From Anaerolineae bacterium (lineage in GTDB: Bacteria; Chloroflexota; Anaerolineae; JAKLPW01): 33,150 nucleotides of DNA. The position numbers and the translations under genes were made by a program. The DNA is taken from NCBI GenBank assembly GCA_022013675.1, contig JAKLPW010000273.1:1-33150 (forward strand), in the 5' to 3' direction. The notes below the pieces were generated by a model, which ran no database searches, was not told the origin of the DNA, and saw only the letters and a list, made by a program, of their open reading frames with translations. This document shows, in pieces, positions 7,736 to 17,600 of this stretch. Numbering within the stretch: position 1 is the first letter of the stretch; each line of letters begins with the position of its first letter.

Positions 7736-9205
7736 TCAAGTCTCACGGCGTAGCTTGAGCTGCCGTGCAGCACGTACTTCATCCACTCGTGTGATTGGAG
7801 TACTACGCGGCGCTTCATGCAACAACTCGGGTGATTCCACAGCCTCCCGAGCGATGGCAAGCATCGCTTCAATGAATGAATCCAGTGTTTGCCTACTTTC
7901 CGTCTCAGTCGGCTCGATCATCAATGCTTCAGGCACAATGAGCGGAAAGTAGTTGGTAGGCGGATGGTACCCATAGTCCATCAGACGTTTGGAGATATCC
8001 AGGGCATGTACCTCCGGGGCTGCTGGAAGGCGCCCTTCAAGCACGAATTCATGCATGCAGATGCGGTCATACGGCAAGGGATACACACCCTTTAGCTTCG
8101 TCTGCAGGTAGTTGGCGTTGAGCACCGCCATTTCACTGGCCTCTCTCAGCCCCGCTGCACCCAGCATACGGATATAGGTATAAGCCTTAATCATCACGCT
8201 GAAGTTGCCATAGAAGGATTTCATCCGCCCGATGGATGCTTCAGGCATGACCAGATGGTAGCAGAAAGCTGACATTCCTTCCGCCTCACACTCACAGGTT
8301 CTCGCTTCCTCCCGCTCGACAATAGGGCCGGGCAAAAAACGTGCCAGAGACTCTACCACACCGACAGGCCCAGAACCCGGCCCTCCACCCCCGTGCGGGG
8401 TGGAGAAAGTCTTGTGTAGATTGAAGTGCATGACGTCAAACCCCAGCTCTGCTGGCTTCGCTATGCCCATGAGAGCGTTGAAGTTCGCTCCGTCACCGTA
8501 CATCAACCCACCACATGCGTGCACCAGGTCGCATATCTCCTGGAGATGCTCCTCAAAAAGCCCCAAGGTATTGGGGTTAGTCAGCATCAACCCCACCACG
8601 GTCTCGTCACAATGGGCTCGGAGGTCGCTTAGATCTACGTTCCCTCGAGTATCCGATCTTAACTCCACCATCTGATATCCACTCATGGTGGCAGAAGCCG
8701 GATTCGTCCCGTGTCCGGAATCAGGTATTAGAATCTTGACGCGCTTTTCATCTCCTTTGGACTCATGATAAGCACGCATGATCAGGATCCCAGCAAACTC
8801 CCCGTGGGCTCCCGCAGCCGGCTGGAGACTCACCGCATCGAAGCCGCTTAGAGCCTTCAACTGTTCCTGAAGTCCGTACATCAGCTCCAGATTCCCCTGC
8901 ACCGTGCAGTGGTGCTGGTAAGGATGGGTGCGGACGAATCCGGGCAACCTGGCGGTCTCCTCGTTCACCTTGGGATTGTATTTCATGGTGCATGACCCAA
9001 GCGGGTAGAAGCCAATATCCACCCCATGATTCATCTGAGATAGTCGCGTGTAGTGCCGCATCAGATCTACCTCACCGACCTCTGGAAGCGGCAAGTCACC
9101 GCGAATCATCCCGGCAGGCAGATCTGTCTGGGGCACATCCACCTCAGGAAGAGAAACGCCACACCGCCCAGAGACGCTCAATTCGTAGATGAGGGGCTCT
9201 GTCAC
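7736..9205 (-). CDS. gcvPB: Glycine dehydrogenase (decarboxylating) subunit 2
   Basis: This 489-aa protein is the PLP-binding half of the two-gene form of glycine cleavage P protein. Together with GcvPA it decarboxylates glycine and loads the aminomethyl group on the lipoyl arm of GcvH. The cofactor lysine is Lys265 in HFNLHKTFSTPHGGGGPGSG; GHGTNPASATMSGY (about 166-179) and GDGANFNALMG (about 237-247) are further family signatures. The GTG start at 9205 overlaps the gcvPA stop codon by four bases (GTGA) and has GGGAGG seven to eight bases upstream, indicating translational coupling. The end is followed by about 180 bases before ptsI with only a short GGGCCGGCCC palindrome as possible termination structure. 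Composition resembles its neighbours; no damage is visible. Confidence 0.96.
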   Translation of the reverse strand: MTEPLIYELSVSGRCGVSLPEVDVPQTDLPAGMIRGDLPLPEVGEVDLMRHYTRLSQMNHGVDIGFYPLGSCTMKYNPKVNEETARLPGFVRTHPYQHHCTVQGNLELMYGLQEQLKALSGFDAVSLQPAAGAHGEFAGILIMRAYHESKGDEKRVKILIPDSGHGTNPASATMSGYQMVELRSDTRGNVDLSDLRAHCDETVVGLMLTNPNTLGLFEEHLQEICDLVHACGGLMYGDGANFNALMGIAKPAELGFDVMHFNLHKTFSTPHGGGGPGSGPVGVVESLARFLPGPIVEREEARTCECEAEGMSAFCYHLVMPEASIGRMKSFYGNFSVMIKAYTYIRMLGAAGLREASEMAVLNANYLQTKLKGVYPLPYDRICMHEFVLEGRLPAAPEVHALDISKRLMDYGYHPPTNYFPLIVPEALMIEPTETESRQTLDSFIEAMLAIAREAVESPELLHEAPRSTPITRVDEVRAARQLKLRRET

Positions 9206-10542
9206 AATGGCACCTCCCTCAGAGCTTCCACCAGCTGGTCAATCTGCTCCCTCGTGTTGAGCTCGGTGACGCAAACCAGCATACACCCTTCCACATGTGG
9301 ATAAGCGTAACCCAGGTCATAGCCGCCGATAATGCCCCTATCGAGCAATAACAGGTTGATCTCATCCACTGGCCTGGGACACCGAACAACGAACTCGTTA
9401 AAGAAGGTCTTCGAACTCTCTAAAGAGAAGCCTGGCAACTCCGCGATACGCTGAGCTGCATAGTGCGCCTTGTGATAGCAAAGCTCAGCCACCCGAGACA
9501 GCCCCTGCCTTCCCATAACGGCCAGATAGACACTCGCGGCAAGGGCGCATAATGCCTGGTTCGTGCAGATGTTCGACGTAGCCCTCTCGCGACGGATGTG
9601 CTGCTCCCGAGTGGATAGAGTAAGGACATAGGCTCGTCTGCCTTCGGTATCCACCGTTTCGCCCACTAGCCGCCCAGCCATCTTCCTAATGTGTTTCCGG
9701 CGGCAAGCGAAGAAACCGAGGTAGGGACCGCCGAAACTGAGGTGATTCCCCAAAGGCTGCCCTTCACCAACCACAATATCTGCCTCATATTCTCCTGGAG
9801 GCCGGAACAACCCCAGCGAAATCGGATTCGTGGCCACAATCAACAGTGCCCCTACAGCATGTACCGCCTCCGCAACGCTTTCCAAATCCTCGATCTCACC
9901 AAAGAAATTGGGGCTTTGCACGACCAGACAAGCTGTGTCGCCATCCAGGAGATCTAGCAGAGAGGGAACCCCTATTTGTGTATCCTCATCTCCCGTAACT
10001 GCTACTCCCATTCCCTGCGTATACGTGCGTGTCGTTTCCCGATACTCTGGATGAACGAACGGAGATATAACTACCTTCTTCCGTTTTCCGCGCACTACGT
10101 TGAGGGCCATGATAACGGCTTCAGCCACGGAGGTAGCTCCATCATAGTGAGACGCGTTGGCGACTTCCATACCAGTTAGATCACAGATCATGCTCTGGTA
10201 CTCAAAAACACTCTGCAGGGTGCCCTGGCTGATCTCTGGCTGATAGGGCGTGTAAGCCGTGTAGAACTCTGCCCGACCAGTAACATGACCAACAACGCTT
10301 GGAATGTAATGGTTGTAGGCGCCGGCCCCTAGGAAGCAAGCGTGGTGATCCAGGTCCAGATTCCTCTCACTCACACGCCCGAGTTCCTGTAGTACCTCCA
10401 TCTCCGAAAGAGGCGCGAGAAGGTCCAACACCGGATAGCGAACTTCCGGCGGCACGTCGGCGAATAGGTCTTCTACAGAAGCTACTCCGATCGCCTCCAA
10501 CATGCCTCGACGTTCAGCCTCTGTATGGAGTACGTAGGACAA
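9202..10542 (-). CDS. gcvPA: Glycine dehydrogenase (decarboxylating) subunit 1
   Basis: This 446-aa protein is the other half of the split glycine decarboxylase. It has the family's N-terminal segment (SYVLHTEAERRGMLEAIGV), FLGAGAYNHYIPSVV (about 72-86), TAYTPYQPEISQGTLQ (about 95-110) and GEGQPLGNHLSFGGPYLGFF (about 237-256). The TTG at 10542 is chosen as start: it follows the gcvH stop by one base, has AAGGGGGG about seven bases upstream, and gives the usual length of ~445 residues. An in-frame ATG at 10602 would add 20 residues and overlap gcvH by about 60 bases. Gene order gcvH-gcvPA-gcvPB with overlaps shows one operon. The aminomethyltransferase gene gcvT, often in the same operon, is absent from the window. 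Confidence 0.95.
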   Translation of the reverse strand: MSYVLHTEAERRGMLEAIGVASVEDLFADVPPEVRYPVLDLLAPLSEMEVLQELGRVSERNLDLDHHACFLGAGAYNHYIPSVVGHVTGRAEFYTAYTPYQPEISQGTLQSVFEYQSMICDLTGMEVANASHYDGATSVAEAVIMALNVVRGKRKKVVISPFVHPEYRETTRTYTQGMGVAVTGDEDTQIGVPSLLDLLDGDTACLVVQSPNFFGEIEDLESVAEAVHAVGALLIVATNPISLGLFRPPGEYEADIVVGEGQPLGNHLSFGGPYLGFFACRRKHIRKMAGRLVGETVDTEGRRAYVLTLSTREQHIRRERATSNICTNQALCALAASVYLAVMGRQGLSRVAELCYHKAHYAAQRIAELPGFSLESSKTFFNEFVVRCPRPVDEINLLLLDRGIIGGYDLGYAYPHVEGCMLVCVTELNTREQIDQLVEALREVPL

Positions 10543-10543
10543 C

Positions 10544-10954
10544 TCAATGCCCCCCTTCCTTCCCTGTTTCCTCAATGCAGTACTTCTCGTAGGCATCGGC
10601 ATCCATCAAGCTATCCATCTCGGACACATCCATTGGTCGGAACTGAATGAACCAGCCTTCCCCAAAAGGATCCTCATTCACCACCTGAGGGCGATCCTCC
10701 AGCCTATCGTTCACCTCAAGGACTTCTCCGCTGATAGGCATATCGCAATCGGAGGCGGCCTTGACGGACTCCACAACTGCGTAGACGTCTCCCATCTCGA
10801 AGCTGTCCCCTGGTTCCGGCAGTTCCACATAGACGATGTCGCTCAATTGATCTTGAGCGTAATCCGTGATTCCCGCCAGGGCAATGTCTCCTTCCAATCT
10901 GACCCACTCGTGGGATTTTGAATACCGGCAGTTTCGTTCAAACGTGAAGCTCAT
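10544..10954 (-). CDS. gcvH: Glycine cleavage system H protein
   Basis: This 136-aa lipoyl carrier shuttles the aminomethyl group from the P protein (GcvPA/GcvPB) to the T protein and is then reoxidised by the L protein. The lipoylated lysine is Lys65 in VESVKAASD; the start region CRYSKSHEWVRLEG and ITDYAQDQLSDIVYVELP are typical of GcvH. The ATG at 10954 is preferred, with AAAGGAAG upstream; an in-frame start at 10978 would add eight basic residues not usual in the family. It is the first gene of the gcv operon. No glycine riboswitch was recognised in the 145 bases upstream, and no convincing promoter; read-through from the FtsB-like gene is possible. The C-terminal tail (about ten residues after EKYC) is slightly longer than usual. 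Confidence 0.96.
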   Translation of the reverse strand: MSFTFERNCRYSKSHEWVRLEGDIALAGITDYAQDQLSDIVYVELPEPGDSFEMGDVYAVVESVKAASDCDMPISGEVLEVNDRLEDRPQVVNEDPFGEGWFIQFRPMDVSEMDSLMDADAYEKYCIEETGKEGGH

Positions 10955-11065
10955 GGATTTCTTCCTTTCCCGTTTCAATTCAAAGCAACATCCTCAAAAA
11001 ACCTTCACCAACAAATCTTCGGTCCCAATGACCAAGGCGCACCCTAGCGGCGATATAGTTGATAG

Positions 11066-11097
11066 GGCCAAGGAGCGTGTTCGCTCCCACACCGGCC
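11066..11097 (-). terminator. Hairpin downstream of the FtsB-like gene
   Basis: GGAGCG (11072-11077) pairs with CGCTCC (11082-11087) across a four-base loop, with an outer GGCC/GGCC pair at 11066-11069 and 11094-11097. It lies three bases after the stop of the FtsB-like gene and before gcvH. There is no T-run, so it may only attenuate. Confidence 0.4.
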
Positions 11098-11099
11098 TA

Positions 11100-11519
11100 T
11101 CACCGACCACCGACCAACAGCCTCCTCCATAGCTCCCAGTAAGGCGGGTCATCTATTCGAATAGGGCGCATAGGCTCGGGAAGCCAAACCTGTACCGTAG
11201 GCTGTGAAGTCGGCTCAGGAGTCACAACGACTGCCTGAGCAGCCACCTGGGTTTCGTTGACAGGACCGAAGCCCGCTTTCCTCAACTCTTCGTCCTTGTA
11301 TCTCGTCGTGCTCATATAGGTTGCCGTGGCTTCCAAAGCGGTATGTTCTTCTATAAGTTGTTCGACATTCGCGCTCACGGCCTCAATCTCACGCTCAACG
11401 CGATACTGCTCCAGAGCTCGCCCTGCAAACGCCACAATGAAAAACACCAGTATCGTGGCTAGCACCACGATACCCACCTGATTTGAATAAGGGAACTCAG
11501 AGAAGCGTTTCCTGGGCAT
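11100..11519 (-). CDS. FtsB/DivIC-like septum formation initiator protein
   Basis: This is a 139-aa bitopic membrane protein. A short basic N terminus is followed by one membrane helix (about 16-33) and a coiled-coil stretch (about 36-65, with EQYRVEREIEAVSANVEQL). After it comes DEELRKAGFGPVNETQV, a segment resembling the end of the septum-initiator domain, then a Pro/Thr/Gln-rich tail ending in WELWRRLLVGGR. FtsB-type proteins stabilise the divisome by pairing with FtsL- and FtsQ-like partners through this coiled coil. The ATG at 11519 has AGGTGGAG upstream and a near-perfect promoter (TTGACA-17-TATCAT). It diverges from the DUF2723 gene and precedes gcvH. Assignment rests on architecture and short motifs, so a general coiled-coil membrane protein remains possible. 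Confidence 0.75.
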   Translation of the reverse strand: MPRKRFSEFPYSNQVGIVVLATILVFFIVAFAGRALEQYRVEREIEAVSANVEQLIEEHTALEATATYMSTTRYKDEELRKAGFGPVNETQVAAQAVVVTPEPTSQPTVQVWLPEPMRPIRIDDPPYWELWRRLLVGGR

Positions 11520-11539
11520 GACTCCACCTCGCTACAACT

Positions 11540-11568
11540 ATGATAACTCATCTCTTTCCAGGTGTCAA
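11540..11568 (-). promoter_or_regulatory. Predicted promoter for the FtsB-like gene
   Basis: On the minus strand TTGACA (11568-11563) and TATCAT (11545-11540) are spaced by 17 bases, 20 bases upstream of the start codon. A CGAGCG-N5-CGCTCG hairpin (11597-11613) lies between this and the divergent promoter. Confidence 0.7.
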
Positions 11569-11615
11569 CCGAGGAGTCGTGTATGCAACCGAATCCCGAG
11601 CGAGAGACGCTCGCT

Positions 11616-11644
11616 TTGACTTATCCACACTCAGGATATACAAT
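11616..11644 (+). promoter_or_regulatory. Predicted promoter for the DUF2723 gene
   Basis: TTGACT (11616-11621) and TACAAT (11639-11644) are separated by 17 bases, 35 bases before the ATG at 11680. The start codon is preceded by GGGAGGA at 11668-11674. Confidence 0.65.
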
Positions 11645-11679
11645 CAGAGCGCATCAGTAGCATCCTCGGGAGGAACTAG

Positions 11680-14622
11680 ATGGCAATGACAACATCAAAG
11701 CGGCTGCATGCGCTTGTCATCGGGATAGGCCTGGGAGTATACCTCGGCCGTTTGGTGGCAGAAACACTCGTCTCTCCCCTTTCCTGGGAAGTCATTGCGC
11801 TTATATCGGGTCCCCTCATGGCGATCAGCCTTGGTATCGTGTTGCTGGCGAACCAACGATCTATCAACCTGAGGCCTCTGCTGATTCTATACACCTACGC
11901 TCTATCTCCCTGGAATCACCTCGGATTAGCAATCGGCGTCGGCCTGACGGCTTTGGCCTCGTGCACCATAGCAAACCTGAGAGATGAAGACACGGCACGA
12001 CGAGGCACTATCGCGGATCTGTTAATAGCTTCGCTGGCTCTGATCATCTACATCCAGACCCTATCGCCCACGGTGCTACCAGCAGATGCCGGTGAGTTTC
12101 AGCTAGTATCTTATGTTCTGGGGATTGCGCATCCTCCCGGCTATCCCCTCTACACTATGCTGGCCCACCTCTTTACCTGGCTGCCAGTAGGAGATCCAGC
12201 CTATCGAGTCAGCCTTTTCGCGGCCATCACCAGCGCTCTTACCCTCGCAGTGGTCAGTCGCACTATACGGAAAGCCTCCGGTTCCCTCTGGGGAGGAATT
12301 GCTGGCGCTTTCATCCTGGGCAGCTCCGCTACCTTCTGGGCCCAAAGTACTACCGCAAACATCCGCAGCCTAACCGCTCTTCTCACTGCCCTGAGTCTTC
12401 TAGCGCTAACGCACTACATACAAGAACCCAATGAGCGCCGTCTGGGGCTCTTTGCGCTTTGTTTCGGCATGGCAGTAACTCATCATTCCTCCCTTCTGCT
12501 CCTGGTTCTTCCCTTCGCCGCCACCCTGCTGGCGTCCGACCCTGGCCTCCTGAACAATCCCAAGCGCTGGCCACGTCCTCTCCTCACATTCGCAGTTCCT
12601 TTCATCGTCCTGCTCTATCTCCCCATCCGCAGTCTGATCGGCACTCCCTTCGACCCGGCCCCCATCCGCAGCCTCAACGACTTCCTCCAGCATGTGCTTG
12701 CGCTCGGTTTTCGAGGCGACATGCTCTACTTCACCACCAGGGAGGTCCTCGGCACTCGCACCGGCATCACCTTGGAGATACTGCGGCTACAATTCGGATG
12801 GGGCCTGCTTATCCTGGCCCCCATCTCCCTTTCCGTACTCTCTCTCCGCCATTGGAAGCTCGCTCTCCTCTACGGCGGTGTATTCCTGATCAACGTTCTG
12901 TCCGCTTTGACCTATCGCGCCCCTCAGACAGTGGAGTACCTGATCCCAGCCTACGTTGCATTGGTAATCATCATCGGACTTGGCATCAGCGAGGGAATCA
13001 AGCACTTAGAGTCACGCAAGGCCTGGGCCGGAGCTCTGGTGGGTCTGACATTGCTACTGGCAGGAACCAATCTCGCGCACAACTACCCCAGCTTCGCCAC
13101 TCTTAGCCACGACTACTCTGCCCGCAACTATGCTGAGACTATCCTGAACGCCGCCCCCAGGGAAACAGTCATTCTATCCAATTGGCACCATGCCACGGTT
13201 TTCTGGTACCTACAAGAAGTAGAGGCTCTACGGCCTGACGTATCCGTTCGGTACGTGTACCCAGAAGGCGCAGCTTCCATGGCCGAGACAACTACGCGCC
13301 GAGTCCAGGAGGAGATTTCTCAGCGACCGGTGATCGTCACCAATTCCTATCGCGAATACAGCACCACGCCCTATCGATTCGTGCCCTTCCACGGCGCGTA
13401 TCTCGTATTCGCGGAGCCACCCATGAGCCTCAATCAGGATCTCAATAGGCTGGATACCAATCTCGGTGACCGCATCCACCTGCTAGGATACCACTTGGAG
13501 CAAGACACACTATCACCCGGCGATGCCCTGATCGTTCGCATACACTGGCAGCCCATGGTCAAGTTAGATCGCGACTACTCTTTCTTCGTGCAGGTATTGG
13601 GTCCGGATGATGTCCTGGGACAAGAAGATATCACGCACCAGGCTGCACGCTATCAAGTAGGCGAGATCATAGTGGACGAGTACCACGTTCCCTTGCTGAT
13701 GACCGCCCCTCCCGGAGAGTACCGGCTCATCACGGGCGTCTACTTCACTCTCACAGAGGGAGGCTGGGAACGCCTCTCTAGCCAAGAAGGCAGCGACCAT
13801 GTAGTGCTCTCAATGGTGCAAGTCCAGGCAATGCAGACTCCTCCTGTAAGTGCCCACCCCATGCTCGAGGTCTTCAGCAACGGTGTCCGCCTGATAGGAG
13901 CCGACATAGATAGTAGTATCGGAGGAAGCCAGCGTCTATACCTGCACTGGTGGCTACCGAAAGACCTAGGTGATGAACTGCAGATAGCCATCCACGAGGC
14001 TGCTACTTCTCTGGCGACTGGCCCATTGAATCACTCCCAGCAAGAGGGCTACATCACCACGAGTCTCGATATCCCACCGCACGCAGGTTCACTCTGGGTC
14101 GAACTTCGCTCTGACTCCGCTGGAACCTCAGTACCAGTGCTAGGGCCATGGAATCTGCCGACTCGATCGCGAATTCGACTACCATCTTACCCCGCCGACG
14201 CCCGCTACGTCCCGCTGGGCGGACAAATGGTATTAACCAGCCTCAGATACGATCAACTCGGCCCGATAGCAGGAAGTACGTATCGTGTTCAACCAACGTT
14301 TCTGTCTCAGAGACCCATCACCAATGATTACAGAGTGTCCCTAAGCCTGCACAGCGATGGCGGCACGCGGATTGCCCAGCACGATTCAGTACCAGCCATG
14401 GGAGCCATTCCCACCCTCAAGTGGATGCGGGGGTGGTCTGTCACCGATCCACACATGATCGAGATTCCCAGCGATGCTTCAGGCTCAGCTACGCTACGGC
14501 TGACTATCTACGATGCTTTCACACAGCGCCCGCTAGCAGTTCTGGATGATCGACTGGTGAAGGCGGGCCAGGGACTGCATATAGACTTGGTCACAATGCA
14601 GATAAGGCCAAGAGAGCAGTAG
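11680..14622 (+). CDS. DUF2723 membrane protein, glycosyltransferase-like, with C-terminal beta-domains
   Basis: This is a 980-aa polytopic membrane protein. Residues ~1-100 hold several hydrophobic helices; the DUF2723 signature follows at about 125-170 (TLSPTVLPADAGEFQLVSY, then IAHPPGYPLYTMLAHLF), with helices continuing to ~470. DUF2723 proteins resemble GT-C fold O-mannosyltransferases, which use a lipid-linked sugar on the outer side of the membrane; the acidic DAGEF is the likely counterpart of the catalytic acid. From ~590 on the chain looks soluble and extracytoplasmic and can be divided into about three similar beta-rich units (about 590-697, 732-823 and 844-973). The first contains a Trp-containing strand (IVRIHWQP), SFFVQVLG, IIVDEYH and APPGEYRLITGVYF. 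Similar units occur in the two large proteins encoded convergently to the right, pointing to shared work in surface glycosylation. The donor and acceptor are unknown. Confidence 0.82.
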   Translation: MAMTTSKRLHALVIGIGLGVYLGRLVAETLVSPLSWEVIALISGPLMAISLGIVLLANQRSINLRPLLILYTYALSPWNHLGLAIGVGLTALASCTIANLRDEDTARRGTIADLLIASLALIIYIQTLSPTVLPADAGEFQLVSYVLGIAHPPGYPLYTMLAHLFTWLPVGDPAYRVSLFAAITSALTLAVVSRTIRKASGSLWGGIAGAFILGSSATFWAQSTTANIRSLTALLTALSLLALTHYIQEPNERRLGLFALCFGMAVTHHSSLLLLVLPFAATLLASDPGLLNNPKRWPRPLLTFAVPFIVLLYLPIRSLIGTPFDPAPIRSLNDFLQHVLALGFRGDMLYFTTREVLGTRTGITLEILRLQFGWGLLILAPISLSVLSLRHWKLALLYGGVFLINVLSALTYRAPQTVEYLIPAYVALVIIIGLGISEGIKHLESRKAWAGALVGLTLLLAGTNLAHNYPSFATLSHDYSARNYAETILNAAPRETVILSNWHHATVFWYLQEVEALRPDVSVRYVYPEGAASMAETTTRRVQEEISQRPVIVTNSYREYSTTPYRFVPFHGAYLVFAEPPMSLNQDLNRLDTNLGDRIHLLGYHLEQDTLSPGDALIVRIHWQPMVKLDRDYSFFVQVLGPDDVLGQEDITHQAARYQVGEIIVDEYHVPLLMTAPPGEYRLITGVYFTLTEGGWERLSSQEGSDHVVLSMVQVQAMQTPPVSAHPMLEVFSNGVRLIGADIDSSIGGSQRLYLHWWLPKDLGDELQIAIHEAATSLATGPLNHSQQEGYITTSLDIPPHAGSLWVELRSDSAGTSVPVLGPWNLPTRSRIRLPSYPADARYVPLGGQMVLTSLRYDQLGPIAGSTYRVQPTFLSQRPITNDYRVSLSLHSDGGTRIAQHDSVPAMGAIPTLKWMRGWSVTDPHMIEIPSDASGSATLRLTIYDAFTQRPLAVLDDRLVKAGQGLHIDLVTMQIRPREQ

Positions 14623-14669
14623 CAGAGGAGATAACTCCGTTTTCCGAGAGGTACGGTTACTACTGGGGG

Positions 14670-17600
14670 TTATTGCACGGTCACTTGCGAAGATGATAGA
14701 TAAACTCCAAAGCCCTCACCAGTCCCCGCATCCACCAGTTCCACAGCCAGCACGTAGACGCCTGGCGGCGTGTCCACCTGGGTAGGCAAAGAGTAGAGCT
14801 CCTCAATAAGAGCATACTGAGGCCATGTAGAAGTGGAACACTCAGGAGTAATTGGCAATCTACCAGAAAGACTAACAGCTTTTCCATCCAGATCCAGCAA
14901 TCCCAGACGACAGGCATAGCTGCGTGTAGGGGCTTCAGTAGCAGCCCACATCACGCTCACCGCAATCGTCTCTCCGGCGTGCACCTCGCTCGTGGCAGCC
15001 TCCATCTTCTTCAAGGCCAGCTCGGCGTCGTACTGGTGAACCACTCGCTTCACCGGTCGAACAGTCGGCATAGTCACACTCACATCTTGCACAACAGCGG
15101 AACCTATGGGCGACAGCGAGGGGAGCTCATAAAGGATGACCTCCAGGCCATATCCCATTCCTGGAGCTATTCCCTCAGGCAATGACAACACCTGGTGATC
15201 GGTCACCTCATCGCCAGGCTGCCAGATACTGGTAGGATAAGCCCCACAGAAAGGCGGCAGATCCCTCGAAGCGATCACCTTCCCGCGAGAGTTCCTTAAG
15301 CGTAGCGACAGAGCGTAGCTCCGATCCAATGCATCTCGACACTGCCAGGTCAATTGCACTCGCAGTTTGCCTTGTTCGACCTGCGTGCTCCAAACCCCGG
15401 TCAAAGCAATGGCAGGACCGAAATCGCCCAACGCCGGTTCACTCGCCTCTAAACGCCCTCCGGTGAGAACCCGTATCGGGCGGAGACAGAGCGTACTCAA
15501 GGTCTCGCCCCTATCGTTTTCCGGCCTGACCTCGCCTTTCTCACCCAACACAGTCACCGTCAGAAGATACTCACCCGGCGGAACGTCAACAGGAACAGAT
15601 AGACGATGCACTGTCCATTTGCCAGTGAGTGGTTGTACATTCTCGCTGTAAGGATAAGAGACACCGAAGAGATGCTGGGTCGTACCACTCAGTTGCACTA
15701 GAACTCTCGAAGGCGAGTCTGCCTGGCCCTCCCACTGAAGGGTAACCTCCACCACATCCCCAGCATTCACCTCGTCAGCGGAGAAAGCGTAGCTGCCTAG
15801 TCTCAGATCCTTGCCAAAATGCACCCCATTGGGGTTGTGGTGCAGGTATGGCAAACGACCGAAGTCCATGGTGAGATTTTCCTCACCTCCCATGTCAGGC
15901 GGCAAAGCTCTGCTCACCTGGAAGACAAGCGCCAGGACAATAACCAGGCCCGTTGCCGTCACAAGGTGAAGCACTATCTGAGACCTCGACCACGGACGCC
16001 CCAATAGAAGAAGCAATAGGACGGCAGCGAGTGACATACATTCCAGCACTGCTCGCTCAGGTGTTCGACCGAAGTAGAGATCCACCTCGTGCTCGCCCTC
16101 GGGCAGAAGGATGCGAAGACAGCCGGTCCCCTCGGTAGCATCAAGTTCTACTCGCTTCCCATCAACACGAGCCTGCCAGCCCAGATAGTAGTGCGTCTGA
16201 AATGCCAGGACTGCCTCAGCGGATGAAACCTCGACAACCCATCGCTGTCTAGTGGCACCGGCTGATAGGAGATTCATCTGGCTCACCTGCCCCGTCAGAA
16301 CCAGAACTGCCGGCCTGTCCTCCCCAAAAACGTAGTACACCGATGAATAGGGCCGAGGGACCACGGCGCTCGGCAGATACTCGTGTCGCACTGTGGTACC
16401 GATGTTGCCAGTGAAAGCTTCGTAGAGCATCAGTCGCTCAGGCGTGACCTCGCAATCCCTGACCAGCAGCCTCTCAGGACGCAGCCCGACCATGCCAAGT
16501 ACACCCACCAAACCTGCCAGTACCAAAGCAATCCATTGCCGCCTCCGACCAAGGCGCATCACCAGGAATCCAGCCACCCAAGCGGCCCCAAACGCCTGCA
16601 CAGACAAAAAGCGCCATGGAAACTGAGTCAACTGTAGCAGTGGTACATTCTCCCACACCACTCGGGACAGAGGCGTGATCATCCAGGTGGTGATCAGCAA
16701 CACCAGACATGCACTAACGCTCTGAATCTCTGGGCGCCGCCGCTTCCACCACCAGATCAGGCTGACCACCATCCCGCCAACCGCCAATAACGCCTGCCCT
16801 AGCCCCATGCTGAAGGGCGTATGGTGCCCATCTATAGTATAGTCGAAGTAAATCCGCCATTGCACCAGGCCTGCCCAGCGGAAGTGCTCGCCGAAGTAGA
16901 AATAGCCCGTAGCCATTTCCTGAAGCTGCACCCCTCCCCGTTCCATCAAGGCTGGCACCCAGAACCAGGCGCTCAATGCCGCGCCCAGTGCCCCAGCCGC
17001 CAGGCAAAGCCTCAGGAAACGCAGTCGGCTCGATTTCTTGCTCGGCAACAACGTCAGGCCGTACAGGATTACGAACGGGGTAAAGATCATGGCCGAGATG
17101 TTATGAGTGAGCATGAGGCAGCCATAAGCCAGAGCCAGCGATGCCAACCGCCTGGCCAAAGGTTGCTCGCGGAGAGATAACAGAGCCCAGAAGATCAGAG
17201 GATAGAAGACGAAGGCCCAGAATTCGGAGAGTGAGTCCCCTCGCACATATACATTGACCAGATGAAAGGGAGCGTAAGTATATGCTGCGGCAGAAAGAAG
17301 AGCCGCTGCCTCGTCTCGCGTGGCCCGGCGTACGAACCCGTACATAGCAGCAGAGGCAGCCAGCATGCCAAGTGTCTGCGTCAGCTTCAAAGCAGCAGTG
17401 TAGCCGCCCCCCAGCAAGGAAAAGAGAGCTGCCACGTAGTATGGAAAAGAAGCATAAAAATTGAAAAGGGGATATCCCAGGCCATAGGCAGCATCCGGCA
17501 TCCAGCGTACCGGAAACCCGCCCTCGCGGAGTGCCACCACCAGTTGATGCAAACGCTGAAGGAGAAAAGGGCTATCTCCCCCCGCTCTGGTATTAACAAT

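Noticed and set aside
10955-11099. Glycine riboswitch upstream of gcvH
   Set aside because: I could not recognise the conserved aptamer core; only a simple hairpin next to the FtsB-like stop is visible. A covariance model search would decide.
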